This document shows, in pieces, positions 45,515 through 56,587 of a DNA stretch of 64,000 bases. The first letter of the stretch is position 1; every line of letters starts with the position of its first letter. Location: NCBI GenBank assembly GCA_024291935.2, contig CM044309.1, forward strand, positions 5,642,001 to 5,706,000. Reading direction: 5' to 3'. Source of the DNA: Okapia johnstoni. Lineage: Eukaryota > Chordata > Mammalia > Artiodactyla > Giraffidae. Both the position numbers and the translations under genes were made by a program. The notes beneath the pieces are model-generated. The model was given only the letters and a program-made list of their open reading frames with translations, was not told the DNA's origin and searched no databases.

Positions 45515-45646
45515 GGGCTTCCCTGGTAGCTCAGATGGTCAAGAATCTGCCTGCAATGCAGGAGACCCAGGTTCGATCCATGGGTTGTAAAAATCCCCGG
45601 GAGAAGGGAATAGCAACCCACTCCAGTATTCTTGCCTGGAGAACTC
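45515..45646 (+). mobile_element. Bov-tA SINE, 3'-truncated
   Basis: Head GGGCTTCCCTGGTAGCTCAG and B box GGTTCGATCC are intact, but the copy stops after CTGGAGAACTC, lacking the last third. 3' truncation is unusual for TPRT-inserted SINEs. Confidence 0.9.
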
Positions 45647-45700
45647 CATGGATGAACCTTGCAACATGGATGAACCTTGCAACGTGGATGAATCTTGGAA
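45647..45700. repeat. 18-bp tandem triplication
   Basis: CATGGATGAACCTTGCAA occurs perfectly at 45647-45664 and 45665-45682; a third copy at 45683-45700 differs at four positions. It is made of L1M sequence at the right edge of the 3'-truncated SINE. Confidence 0.95.
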
Positions 45701-45927
45701 GCATTGTGCTAAGCAAAAGAAGCCAGTCACAAAAGACCGTATATTATGTAATCCTGTTTCTATGAGATATCCAGAATAAAATCTATAGAGATAGAAAGTA
45801 GTGGTTGTTAGGACTGAGAGAGAAAATGGAGAGGGATGAAGAGTGACTGTTAAAAGACATGAATTCTTTAGAATGATAATAAATATTCTAAATTAGATTG
45901 TGGCATGTTTACAGCTCTGTAAACAGA

Positions 45928-46211
45928 GGCTGCTCTCCTGCACGGGCTTTTCTCTAGCTGTGGTAACGGGGGCTGCTCTCTAGTTGCGGTGCGTGGGTTT
46001 CTCAATGCAGTGGCTTCTCTTGTTGAGAATCATGGTCTTTCGGGCAGGTGGGCTCAGTATTTGCAGCTCCCATTTAGAGCACAGGCTCAACAGTTGTGGT
46101 GTATGGGCTTAGTTGCTCTGTGACTTAAGGGATCATCCAGGATCAGAGATTGAATTCGTGTCTCCCACATTGATGGGCTGATTCTTTACCACTGAGCCAT
46201 CAGGGAAGCCC
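45928..46211 (-). mobile_element. CHR-type (cetartiodactyl) tRNA SINE
   Basis: TCTCTAGTTGCGGTGCGTGG, GCTCAGTATTTGCAGC, GGGCTTAGTTGCTCTGTGAC and GATTCTTTACCACTGAGCCA then TCAGGGAAGCCC are in the order of CHR SINEs shared by ruminants, hippos and whales. A partial duplication is visible at the left (two GGCTGCTCTC motifs). Confidence 0.82.
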
Positions 46212-46660
46212 TTTGTGTTGCTGATCCTGTTCATGATGCCAATTGTCTTGCTGTTCTGACTGTTCACTGAACCCAGGGTAGGTGAGGCTGGAGCTAAGAG
46301 GCTGGAAGAAGAGGTAAGGAGCTGTAAGAACTGCAGACAGGTTTGCTCTCTCCTGGCTGGCGCAGCAGCCATGGCAGCAGCCACAGCACAGACACAACGG
46401 AGCCGTAACATAACCTCATCTAACATAACCACGATGCTGCTCCAATGCGGCCGCAGTGCAGCAGCAGCCAGGGCTTTCATGCTGAAGCTCATACAGGCGA
46501 ACTGCACAAAGCAGCCCGTGACCAAGCGAGTACGTTGGGATGTGCATGCGCGGTGCTATAAGTGATCTTAGCCGTGACATAATCATTATTTATGAAACGT
46601 GGGGCAAGAGAGCCTGACCATGCAGTCTTGGCTAATTTGCACTCCCCCACCCCTATTCTC
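46212..46660. other. Unexplained CpG-bearing block
   Basis: Clearly more GC-rich than its surroundings, with several surviving CpGs (for example GCGGCCGC at about 46447-46454 and GCATGCGCGG near 46545). A 64-codon plus-strand frame starts in a good Kozak context, GCAGCCATGGCA, at 46371 and begins MAAATAQTQRSRNITSSN, then TKRVRWDVHARCYK. A 130-codon minus-strand frame overlaps it. I recognise no protein or repeat family; an endogenous retroviral LTR, a retrocopy or a regulatory island are all possible. Confidence 0.4.
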
Positions 46661-46867
46661 TGAGCCACCAGGGAAGCCACGGTGGCTCAGCTGGGAAAGA
46701 ATCCGCCTGCAATGCGGGAGAACTCGGTTCGATCCCTGGGTTGGGAAGAGCCCCTGGAGAAGGAAAGGTTACCCACTCCAGGATTCTGGTCTGGAGAATT
46801 CCACGGACTGTAACTCCATGGGGTCGCAAAGACTTGGACACAACTGAGTGACTTTGACTTTCACTTT
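46661..46867 (+). mobile_element. Bov-tA SINE with an inverted 18-bp head fragment at its left edge
   Basis: TGAGCCACCAGGGAAGCC (46661-46678) is the head of a SINE in minus orientation. It is directly followed by a plus-strand SINE from ACGGTGGCTCAGCTGGG to GTGACTTTGACTTTCACTTT. Confidence 0.88.
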
Positions 46868-47094
46868 GGGCTTCCCGGGTGACACTAGTGGTAAAGAACC
46901 CGCCGGCCAATGCAGGAGACATAGGAGACGCGGGTTTGATCTCTGGGTCAGGAACATCCCCTGGAGAAGGAAATGGCAACCCACTGCAGTATTCTTGCCT
47001 GGAGAATCCCATGAGGAGCCTGGCGGGCTACACTCCATGCAGTCGCAGAGTCAGACAAGACTGAAGCAACTTAGCATGCATGCACGCACACACA
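46868..47094 (+). mobile_element. Bov-tA SINE, directly following another
   Basis: GGGCTTCCCGGGTGACACTA to the ACTTAGCATGCATGCACGCA tail. The two SINEs lie head to tail without a spacer. Confidence 0.9.
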
Positions 47095-47290
47095 TATTGC
47101 TGGCTTTTAATCATTTTTTTTAATCTAAAAAATGATCGTTTAAAAATAGTTTAGCATCATAGTTTGAAGGTCCTTCTACAGCTTTTTGTTTGTTTGTTTG
47201 TTTTGTTTTAATGTCAGAACTATGAAATGACTAAGTTCTTGGACAGAGGAATTGAAAAGATAGGGATGACATTAACTAGAATCTAGGAGT

Positions 47291-48256
47291 TTGGGTCAGG
47301 AAGCAACAATTAGAACTGGACATGGAACAACAGACTGGTTCCAAATAGGAAAAGGAGTACGTCAAGGCTGTATATTGTCACCCTGCTTATTTAACTTATA
47401 TGCAGAGTATATCATGAGAGACGCTGGGCTGGAAGAAACAAAAGCTGGAATCAAGATTGCTGGGAGAAATATCAATAACTTCAGATATGCAGATGACACC
47501 ACCCTTATGGCAGAAAGTGAAGAAGAACTAAAGAGCCTCTTGATGAAAGTGAAAGAGGAGAGTGAAAAAGTTGGCTTAAAGCTCAACGTTCAGAAAACTA
47601 AGATCATGGCATCCAGTCCCATCACTTCATGGCAAATAGATGGGGAAACAGTGGAAAGAGTGTCAGACTTTATTTTGGGGTGCTCCAAAATCACTGCAGA
47701 TGGTGATTGCAGCCATGAAATTATAAGACGCTTACTCCTTGGAAGGAAAGTTATGACCAACCTAGATAGCATATTTAAAAGCAGAGACATTACTTTGCCA
47801 ACAAAGATCCATCTAGTCAAGGCTATGGTTTTTCCAGTGGTCATGTATGGATGTGAGAGTTGGACGGTGAAGAAAGCTGAGTGCCGAAGAATTGATGCTT
47901 TTGAACTGTGGTATTGGAGAAGACTCTTGAGAGTCCCTTGGACTGCAAGGAGATCCAACCAGTCCATCCTAAAGGAGATCAGTCCTGGGTGTTCATTGGA
48001 AGGACTGATGTTGAAGCTGAAACTCCAATACTTTGGCCACCTCATGCGAAGAGCTGACTCACTGGAAAAGACCCTAATGCTGGGAAGGATTGGGGGCAGG
48101 AGGAGAAGGAGACGCCAGAGGATGAGATGGCTGGATGGTGTCACCGACTCGATGGACATGGGTTTGGGTAAACTCCGGGAGTCGGTGATGGACAGGGAGG
48201 CCTGGCATGCTGCGATTCATGGGGTCGCAAAGAGTCGCACACGACTGAGCGACTGA
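47291..48256 (+). pseudogene. BovB reverse transcriptase C-terminal half, 321-codon open frame
   Basis: Open without interruption from the 5' truncation to the natural BovB stop. Landmarks in order: [20 protein letters not shown] (about residues 2-21), [18 protein letters not shown], the catalytic [11 protein letters not shown] near residue 89, [49 protein letters not shown] and the terminal [11 protein letters not shown]. Both catalytic aspartates of YADD are present. The apurinic-type endonuclease and RT fingers are lost, so it cannot mobilise itself. The start Met lies in flanking host sequence. Confidence 0.92.
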
Positions 48257-48265
48257 ACTGAAGTG
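47296..48265 (+). mobile_element. BovB LINE, 5'-truncated, well preserved
   Basis: A 970-bp insertion from TCAGGAAGCAACAATTAG to GCGACTGAACTGAAGTG. A perfect 11-bp target-site duplication, AGGAGTTTGGG, lies at 47285-47295 and 48266-48276. It is the best-preserved BovB in the window, suggesting a comparatively recent insertion. Confidence 0.95.
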
Positions 48266-48276
48266 AGGAGTTTGGG

Positions 48277-48369
48277 AGTAGAGTAAAATTGGAGGTGTAA
48301 TCGAGAATGTTTTTTAAGCATTTTAACTCTACAGACACTAAGTATTGTCAGGAGGAGATTTCAATAAGC
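48277..48369. other. Short unassigned flank of BovB
   Basis: Continuation of the pre-insertion sequence; nothing recognised. Confidence 0.4.
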
Positions 48370-48610
48370 AGACTTTTTTTTTTCCATAATGCAAAACACA
48401 TTTATTTGCATGTACAACAAGGAGGATTAGGACCCGAGATGAAAAGAACAGCATACTTTTGTCAAATGGAGATCAGGATTCTTAAGGAGCTTTTCATTGT
48501 TCAGGAAAAAGTGGGGGAAAATTTCTACAGACAAGACTCAAGCACAGTTCACCCTATGACTTAGACAACTCTTCTTGGTCTTCCAGCGATATTCTACCTC
48601 CAGAAACACT
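48370..48610 (-). pseudogene. Candidate processed retrocopy (3' end of an unknown mRNA)
   Basis: A T-run at 48375-48384 is followed within about 20 bp, on the minus strand, by CAAATAAATG, i.e. an AATAAA signal correctly spaced before a poly(A) tail. Upstream the sequence is more balanced in base composition. I do not recognise the parent gene, and no target-site duplication was found. It could also be a chance AATAAA. Confidence 0.35.
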
Positions 48611-49301
48611 GCATTTGAGCTGTTAGTTAGATATAATATGATCCAAGTAGCTTTAATTCTTTTTTAAATAACAAAAATGAGAGGTTGTAAGTAGACCTAC
48701 ACACTAAATTATTGTTTATTATTGTGTTTTGTCTAACACGAATTCAAGTTTTTAGACAGCACATAGTATATAATTAAAACTAGGCTTGAGAATTTCAAAG
48801 AAATATAAACCACCCTTTCTTTCCCAGAAGAGATTGTGAGGTTCATCGAAAGTATGGATTGCCAGAGAAAGTAAATTGCCCTTAAATAGGAGTAATAAGG
48901 GGTCAATATATAAGATGTAACAGACTAAATGGTAAGTGCCAGTAAGTGTAGGATGTATAAGCACCACACTTTGGAAAACAGACAGAAAAACGCCCGTGGA
49001 CTGGGTGGCCATAGAATTGCTATAAAATAAGTGTGACTTTTTTCAGATCCACAGAAAACAGATGTGAATACATTGATAATACAACCACTCCATGGTTAAA
49101 TGTATAATAAAAATAATCATAATAATTAAAATAACAACAATTAAGATGATATCAAATTACAATCTACATTTTTTTGTGGGCATGATCAAAGGGTATATTT
49201 TTTAATCTGTTGCTTAGATATAATAAGCATCCATACTGAGTATGTTATGAATATGCTACTATCATGGGGAATATTTAAAATCAGAACTGCCTTACATAAT
49301 T
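48611..49301. other. AT-rich DNA, nothing recognised
   Basis: An 86-codon minus-strand frame at 48752-49012 has no recognisable features. Confidence 0.4.
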
Positions 49302-49312
49302 ATATTTTAGCT

Positions 49313-49440
49313 TCTCCAGCTCAGAATACTGGAGTGGGTAGCTATACTCTTCTCCAGCATATCTGCCCAACCCAGGGATCTAAGGCAGTTCTCCCACATT
49401 GCAGGCAAATTCTTTGCCAGCTGAGCCACCAGGGACGTCC
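49313..49440 (-). mobile_element. Short Bov-tA SINE
   Basis: TCTCCAGCTCAGAATACTGG to GAGCCACCAGGGACGTCC, only 128 bp, bracketed by the 11-bp target-site duplication ATATTTTAGCT (49302-49312 and 49441-49451). Confidence 0.93.
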
Positions 49441-49534
49441 ATATTTTAGCTAAGTGATATAACATAAGAAGATTCTTAGTAATATAAAGCCCTGATAAAA
49501 ATAAAGTAATTATCCCCAACTCTAAACCTAATAG

Positions 49535-51512
49535 CTTCTCTTCTCCTCCTGCCCTCAATATTTCCCAGCATCAGAATCTTTTCCAATGAGTCAGTTCTTT
49601 GCATCAGGTGGCCAAAGTATTGGAGTTTCAGCTTCAGCATCAGTCCTTCCAATGAATATTTAGAACTGATTTCCTTTACGATGGACTGGTTGGATCTCCT
49701 TGCAGTCCAAGGCACTCTCAAAAGTCTTCTCCAGTATCACAGTTCAAAAGCATCAGTTCTTCGGTGCTCAGCGTTCTTTATAGTTCAACACTCACATCCA
49801 TACACAACTACTGGAAAAACCATAGCTTTGACTAGATGGACCTTTGTTGGCAAAGTAACGTCTCTGCTTTTTAATATGCTGTCTAGGTTGGTCACCGTTT
49901 TTCTTCCAAGGAGCAAGTGTCTTTTAATTGCATGGCTTCAGTCACCATCTGCAGTGATTTTGGAGCTTCTCCACCCCCAAAAAAGTCTCTCACTGTTTTC
50001 ATTGTTTCCCCATCTATTTGCATGAAGTGATGGGACTGGTTGCCATGATCTTCATTTTCTGAATGTTGAGTTTTAAGCCAAATTTTTTACTCTCCTCTTT
50101 CACTTTCGTCAAGATGCTCTTTAGTTCTTCTGTCCTTTCTTCCATAAGGGTGGTGTCATCTGCATATTTGAGGTTATTGATATTTCTTCCAGAAATCTTG
50201 ATTCCAGATTGTGCTTCATCCAGCCTGGAATTTCTCATGATGTACTCTGCATATAATTTAAATAAGCAGGGTGACAGTGTACAGCCTTGACATACTCCTT
50301 TCCCAATTTGGAACCAGTCTGTTGTTCCATGTCCAGTTTTAACGGTTGCTTCTTGACCTCCATACAGATTTCTCAGGAAGCAGGTCAGGTGGTCTGTTAT
50401 TCCCATCTCTTTAAGAATTTTCCACAGCTTGTCATGATCCCCAACGTCAAAGGCTTTGGCTTAGTCAATAAAGCATAAGTAGGTGTTTTTCTGGAACTCT
50501 CTTGCTTTTTTAATGATCCAGCGGATATTGGCAATTTGATCTCTGGTTCCTCTGCCTTTTCTAAATCCAGCTTGAGCATCTGGAAGTTCACAGTTCACGT
50601 ATTGTTGAAGCCTGACTTGGAGAATTTTGAGCACTCCTTCACTAGTGTGTGAGATGAGTGCAATTGTGCGGTAGTTTGAGCATTCTTTGGCATTGTTTTT
50701 CTTAGGGATTGGAATGAAAACTGACCTTTTCCAGTCCTGTGGCCACTGCTGACTTTTCCAAATTTGCTGTCTTAATGAGTGCAGCATTTTAATAGCATCC
50801 TCTTTTAGAATTTGAAGTAGCTCAACTGGAGTTCCATCACCTCCACTAGCTTTTTTCATAGTGATGTTTCCTAAGGCCGTCTTGACTTCACATTCCAGGA
50901 TGTCTAGCCCTAGGTGAGTGATCACACCATCGTGGTTATTTGGGTCATGAAGATCTTTTCTGCACAGTTCTGTGTATTCTTACCACCTCTTCTTAATATC
51001 TTCTGCTTCTATTAGGTCCATACCATTTCTGTCCTTTATTGTGACCATCTTTGCATGAAATGTTCCCTTGGTATCTCTAATTTTCTTGAAGAGATTTCAA
51101 GTCTTTCCCATTCTACTGTTTTCCTCTATTTCTTTGCACTAATCCCTGAGAAAGGCTTTCTTATCTTTCCTTGCTAGTCTTTGGAACTCTGCATTCAAAC
51201 GGGTATATCTCTCCTTTTCTCCTTTGCCTTTTGCTTCTCTTCTTTTCTCAGCTCTTTGTAAGGCCTTCTCAGACAACCAGTTTGCCTTTTTGCATTTCTT
51301 TTTCTTGGGGATGGTCTTGACCACTGTCTCCTGTATGATGTCATGAACCTCCATCCATAGTTCATCAGGCACTCTGTCTATCAGACCTAAAAGCTTGAAT
51401 CTATTTGTCACTTCCACTGTATAATCATAAGGGATTTGATTCAGGTCATACCTGAATGGTCCAGTGGTTTTCCCTACTTTCTTCAATTTAAGTCTGAGTT
51501 TTGCAATAAATC
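49535..51512 (-). mobile_element. BovB LINE, about 2 kb, lacking both ends
   Basis: The longest BovB in the window. It runs from the linker between endonuclease and RT (51139-51486: ALQRAEKRREAKGKGEKERY, AEFQRLARKDKKAFLRD) through RT fingers and palm to AGCTTCTCTTCTCCTCCTGC at 49535. The usual last ~150 bp of BovB, including the GTTCAGTTCAG terminus, are missing at the left, which TPRT alone does not produce. Confidence 0.92.
50014..50925 (-). pseudogene. BovB reverse transcriptase (fingers and palm), two frames
   Basis: 50461-50925 holds KKASGGDGTPVELLQILKED, DWKRSVFIPIPKKNNAKECS and NYRTIALISH, then ELPDAQAGFRKGRGTRDQI, the RT 0-2 motifs. After a break, 50014-50406 holds [15 protein letters not shown] and the catalytic [10 protein letters not shown]. 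The frame between carries a stop (KA*AFD-type position near 50461). Inactive. Confidence 0.9.
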
Positions 51513-52284
51513 TTTGTTTTCAGTTACAATTTGCAGTCTCACTTTTTTCCCTCCTTCTCTCTGTGGCTAATAGGAAAGTCTAGAATAGTAATTTCTATTC
51601 ATTTATCTGAACTTAAGTGTATATTAAGGCTGTGATGATTAAAAAAGGCAATCTAACTACGTAGTGTATTTTAAGATTTAAGAACCTGTGTTTTACTTTT
51701 CTGCTCTTTTTATACTAACTCAGTAAAAAAGAAAATACCATTTTTACATAGGCTAAAGAAATATCTCTATTGTTTATTTGACTACCATGATGAAGCAAAT
51801 CAAGCTGAAGTATTATTTATTTCCTTTTCAGTAAATACAGTAATAGAGTCCATAGAGTCACAGAGTCAGACAGGACTGAAGCAATTTAGAACACACGCAA
51901 GGACACCAAATCACCAAATCAATTATTTGTATTAAAGTAAAATGAAATTGGTTTAATACCTTGTTCTCACTTTGTTCACTAAACATAGGTCAACAGTTCA
52001 GAGCACTTTTGCTTAATGACTTCTCACTTCAGAATGTGACAATATAAAGTTAAATATGTCCTTTGAATTTGGCATAAATGAGTATAGACTCCTTCTAGAT
52101 AAAGTTTAACATGAAAATAAACAGTGATATTTGAATTTAATTTAAAGATCTGCAGATAGAGTACATAATTGGTTATATGCCTGTGATATTGGCTGTTTTC
52201 GCTGCAGTTCTATGGCTTTTAGAATAGTTCTAGGAAAAATTTTCTTAAAAGTGTGTTATATGTTATACAACCTAATTGCTCACT
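51513..52284. other. AT-rich DNA with a SINE scrap at 51844-51900
   Basis: AGAGTCCATAGAGTCACAGA then GTCAGACAGGACTGAAGC is the plus-strand 3' end of a Bov-tA. The rest is unassigned. Confidence 0.5.
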
Positions 52285-52420
52285 CATTTAAGAAATATTT
52301 ATTGATGACCTAATAGTGCCAAACACCTTCTTACAATGCTGTAATCAAGACTCACAAAGTTGTTTCGAGCATAGCGAAAGCAGAGGACTGTTTTGTGTAA
52401 ACCTTGGTTTGTGCCTGTGT
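52285..52420 (-). mobile_element. L2 3' end fragment
   Basis: CACTCATTTAAGAAATATTT, ATTGATGACCTAATAGTGCC and AAACACCTTCTTACAATG match antisense L2 3' terminus. Short and diverged. Confidence 0.6.
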
Positions 52421-53190
52421 CACTTTAACCCTTTGAGACTCTCACGACAGATAGTGATCATTCTCTTCAGAGGCAAGGCTGGGATACTGCATGGGCTTGC
52501 CCACAGAGCCTTTCGCATACATTTTAGGAGCACATAGAGGTTAATAGAAAAGATAAAAGCATCATAGAGGAGACTGATGGAAGACATATTGAGGTGGGTC
52601 TAGGTGCATCTTCCCCCAGCTTATTCCTTCCTTAGAGCTCAGAAATTATGGCACACAAAACCTTCTTCTCTCTGTTGTGAGTGTTTATCTATAATGTGAC
52701 ATGATTATGCAGTCATATAAATTAATTTTTTCCGAACACCACATAATTTGTTTTGTAGGACTATAGAAATTTCCTTTAAATAATTTAGCAAACTTCTGTT
52801 AGAATTGAGATGTTACCTCCTTTCACTGAAATGTCCATGCTCAACTTAGAAGCAGCTGGTTTTTGTCATCTCATCTTAGATATTTGTCTTTTATAATACT
52901 TTGCAATTTAAAATTTTATAGCAAAAGTCTTCAAGGGCAAAAATATATTTGTATTTATTGTATATCTTCCCTTTTAAAATGCATTTTTAATAATAAAAAT
53001 AACATTTAATATTGTTTCTGTGGGAAAAAAAGTCAACAACATACTACCTAAATAGTCAAAATAAATAACACACCTAAAAGTAGTAAAATTTCTCTTTAAA
53101 TCTCCCCAGTTTCCACATTTGAGATAGGCAATTCTTTTTCTTTATTTTCTTCAAGACTTTAAACACATATTTATATGAGTTTATATAGAG
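52421..53190. other. Unassigned AT-rich sequence
   Basis: No exon or repeat family recognised. Confidence 0.4.
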
Positions 53191-54558
53191 AGTTAACCCT
53201 TGAACAACATGAGTTTGAACTGTGTAGGCTACTTATATGCAGATTTTTTTGCAGTAAGTATATTGAAAAATTCTTCAGAGATTTGCAGTAAGTTGAAAAA
53301 ACTTGTAGACAAGTCACAAAGCCTAGAAATACTGAAAAAAATTAAAAATTAATTATGTCATGAATGCACAAAATATATGTTGATACTAGTCTATTTTATC
53401 ATTTATTACCATAAAATATCCACAAATATATTGTGAAAATTGAATTTATCAAAACTTTTGCACACAAACACTTACAGATCGTACATGGTGCCATTTGCAG
53501 TCAAGAGAAATGCAAGCAAATATCCAGATGCAGCGTTAAAGCAAAACTGTGTCAAGTTAACTCCAGTACATACTGTACTACTGTCATAATGTCATAGAAA
53601 CCTCCTGTTGCTACCACAATGAGCTCAAGAGTTGTGAGTATCTGCTTAAAATTCTTGTGATACTAATCATCTCCACGTGAGCAGTTGATCTTGCCAGTAA
53701 ACTGGTATCACAGTAAAAAGTGATGGCTCATGGTACTTGCCCATTTTTTCATTATATTTAGCACAATACCCTAAATCTTGGGTAACACAAAGAGACCCAT
53801 ATGAAGTGTCACTAGTGATGCTGGAAATGCCCCCAAGAAGCAGGAAAAGATATGGCATTACAAGAAAAAATGGAATTGCTTGATATGTACCAGAGATTGA
53901 GGTCTGCAATTGAGGTTGCCTGCCACTTCAAGATAAATGAATCCAGCGTAAGGACCATTATATAAAAAAGGAAATAAGGAATGCCATTGCTGTGGTTACT
54001 CCACCAGAATTGAAAATCTTGTACTTCTTGCAAACTACTTTTTTTTAAATCTCATACTAAAAATGCAGTTTTGATGTGGATACACGATTGCTCTAAGAAA
54101 GACGTATCTATGGATTTCTAAGATTTGAGAACAGTGAAGTCATTATATGACAACTTAAACCAAAAGAAAGGAGAAGGATCTAAAGCTGGAGAATTTAACA
54201 CCAGTAAAGGAGGTTTGATAATTTTAGAAAGAAGTTTGTCTTAAAAAGATCAAGATAACAGGAGAAGAAGCTTATGCTGACTGAGAGGCAATAGATGAGT
54301 TCCCAGGTGCCGTTAAGAAAATCATTGAGGAGAAAGGATATCTGTCTGAGCAGGTTTTTAATGCAGGAATTGTTAGGGGGAAATGCCACAAGGGACGTTT
54401 ATTAGTAAAGAAGAGAAGTGAGCACTAGGCTTTAAGTCAGGAAGGAATAGGACGATTCCACCATTTGGTACAAATGCCTGTTTTCAAATGCTTCTAACTT
54501 CTGAACCTTGAACAGATAAACATCAGCTGCCAGGTTTTTTTTTTTAATTGTACAACAA

Positions 54559-55603
54559 CTGTGTGGATCACAATAAACTGTGGAAAATTCTGAAAGAAAT
54601 GGGAATACCAGACCACCTGACCTGCCTCTTGAGAAATCTGTATGCAGGTCAGGAAGCAACAGTTAGAACTGGACATAGAACAACAGACTGGTTCCAAATA
54701 GGAAAAAGGATACGTCAAGGCTGTATATTGTCACCCTGCTTATTTAACTTACATGCAGAGTACATCATGAGAAATGCTGGGCTGGAGGAAACACAAGCTG
54801 GAGTCAAGATTGCCGGGAGAAATATCAATAACCTCAGATATGCAGATGACACCACCCTTATGGCAGAAAGTGAAGAGGAACTAAAGAGCCTCTTGATGAA
54901 AGTGAAAGAAGAGAGTGAAAAAGTTGGCTTAAAGCTGAACATTCAGAAAACTGAGATCATGGCATCCGGTCCCATCACTTCATGGCAAATAGATGGGCAA
55001 ACAGTGGAAACAATGGCTGACTTTATTTTTCTGGGCTCCAAAATCACTGCAGATAGTGATTGCAGCCATGAAATTAAAAGACTCTTACTCCATGGAAGGA
55101 AAGTTATGACCAACCTAGACAGCATATTAAAAAGCAGAGATATTACTTTGCCAACAAAGGTCCATCTAGTCAAGGCGGTCATGTACAGATATGAGAATTG
55201 AACTATAAAGAAAGCTGAGTGCAGAAGAATTCATGCTTTTGAACTGTTGTGTTGGAGAAGACTCTTGAGAGTCCCTTGGACTGCCAGGAGATCCAACCAG
55301 TCCATCCTAAAGGAGATCAGTCCTGGGTGTTCATTGGAAGGACTGATGTTGAAGCTGAAGCTCCAGTACTTTGGCCACCTGATGGGAAGAGCTGACTCCA
55401 GTTGAAAAGACCCTGATGGTGGGAAAGATTGGGGGCAGGAGGAGAAGGGGACGCCAGAGGATGAGATGGCTGGATGGCACCACCGACTCAATAGACATTA
55501 GTTTGGGTGGACTCCTGGAGTTGGTAATGGACAGGGAGGCCTGGCGTGCTGAGTTCATGGGGTCACAAAGAGTCGGACATGACTGGGCGACTGAACTGAA
55601 GTG
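54559..55603 (+). mobile_element. BovB LINE, 5'-truncated, inserted in the Tigger transposase
   Basis: From CTGTGTGGATCACAATAAAC to GCGACTGAACTGAAGTG, with a short AACAAC flanking repeat at the junctions. The frame at 54548-55201 (217 codons) has GIPDHLTCLLRNLYAGQEAT, an intact [11 protein letters not shown] and [18 protein letters not shown] stop after RYEN breaks the C-terminal part. The first codons of that frame (MYNN) are Tigger sequence, so it is a chimeric frame. Confidence 0.93.
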
Positions 55604-56544
55604 AACAACGAAAAGGCCTGGACAATGAAACACTTTTTCTGGATTTGTTCCATTTATGTTTTTTCCCTGAAGTCAGGAAATACCTTGCCAGTGTGAAATT
55701 GCCTTTCAAAGTTATTTTTTTGGGGGTGTGTGTGGCAAGTCCCATAGCCACCCAGAACCCCATGAGTTCAGCACCGAAGGCACCAGTGTGGTCTACGTGC
55801 CCCTAAATACAATGTCTCTAATTCAGCCTTAGACCAGAGGGTCATAAGGACCTTTACAATGGACTGTCAACTCTATGGAAGAGAATCCTGATAAAACATC
55901 ATAAAAGTCTGGAAGGATTACACTACTGGAGATGCAATCACTGTTATAGAAAAAAACTGTGAAATCCATCAAACTTGAAACGATAAACTCCTTCTGGAGA
56001 AAACTGTGTCCAGATGTTGCGCATGACTTCATAGGCTTTACAGTAGAGCCAATCAAGGAAATCATGTGGATATAGGAGAAAAAAGAAAAAGGTGGAGTGT
56101 GAAGGGTTTCAAGATGTGGATCTCAGAGAAATTCAAGAGCTAATAGACACCACATCAAAGGACAAACGGAAGCAACATGATGGAGGTGAGCGCTTCTGAA
56201 CCAATGCTGACGAAAATGGAGAAGCAGTGCCAGAAACAAAAGAAATTGACAGCGGATAACCTGACAGAAGAGTTCTGCTTACTTAAGACTGCTTTTGACT
56301 TGTTTTAAAACATGGATCCTTTTATGATATGAGCATTGAAACTAAAACAGACAGTGGATGAGGGATTGGTACCATATAGAAGCATTTTTGGAGAAATGAA
56401 AAAGCAAAGAAATCAGACATAAACTATGAAGCATTTTTGTAAAGTTACACTGAGTGTGCCTGCCTCCCCTTCTATCTCCTCCACTGCTTGTGCATCTGCT
56501 ATCCTTGAAAAACAAGACCAACCCTCCTTTTTCTCCTCCTCCTC

Positions 56545-56587
56545 AGTCGCGGAGTGGGACACACCTGAGCGACTTTCACTTTCACTT
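56545..56587 (+). mobile_element. 43-bp Bov-tA 3' scrap inside the Tigger C-terminus
   Basis: AGTCGCGGAGTGGGACACAC then CTGAGCGACTTTCACTTTCA is the SINE 3' end. The short repeat CTCAGT on both sides may be a target-site duplication. Confidence 0.75.

Larger units (their letters stand above)
44335..45915 (+). mobile_element. Ancient L1M ORF2 end and 3' UTR, split by a SINE
   Basis: AAAATCCCTATCAAAATACC, ATGCAGAATAGCCAGAATAA, AGTGCAAATCAAAACTGCAA, CATTCATAATAACCAAAAC-type text and CAATAAAAAGGAGTGAAGTA run in L1 order up to the SINE at 45515. The sequence resumes with ATGAATCTTGGAAGCATTG. Coding frames are fully eroded. Confidence 0.8.

Noticed and set aside
46371..46565. Calling the 64-codon frame in the CpG block a gene
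   Set aside because: Only the Kozak context and composition support it. There is no recognisable domain, and an overlapping longer minus-strand frame shows that open frames arise easily in this GC-rich patch.
47590..48159. A 189-codon minus-strand frame
   Set aside because: Antisense shadow of the 321-codon BovB RT frame on the plus strand.
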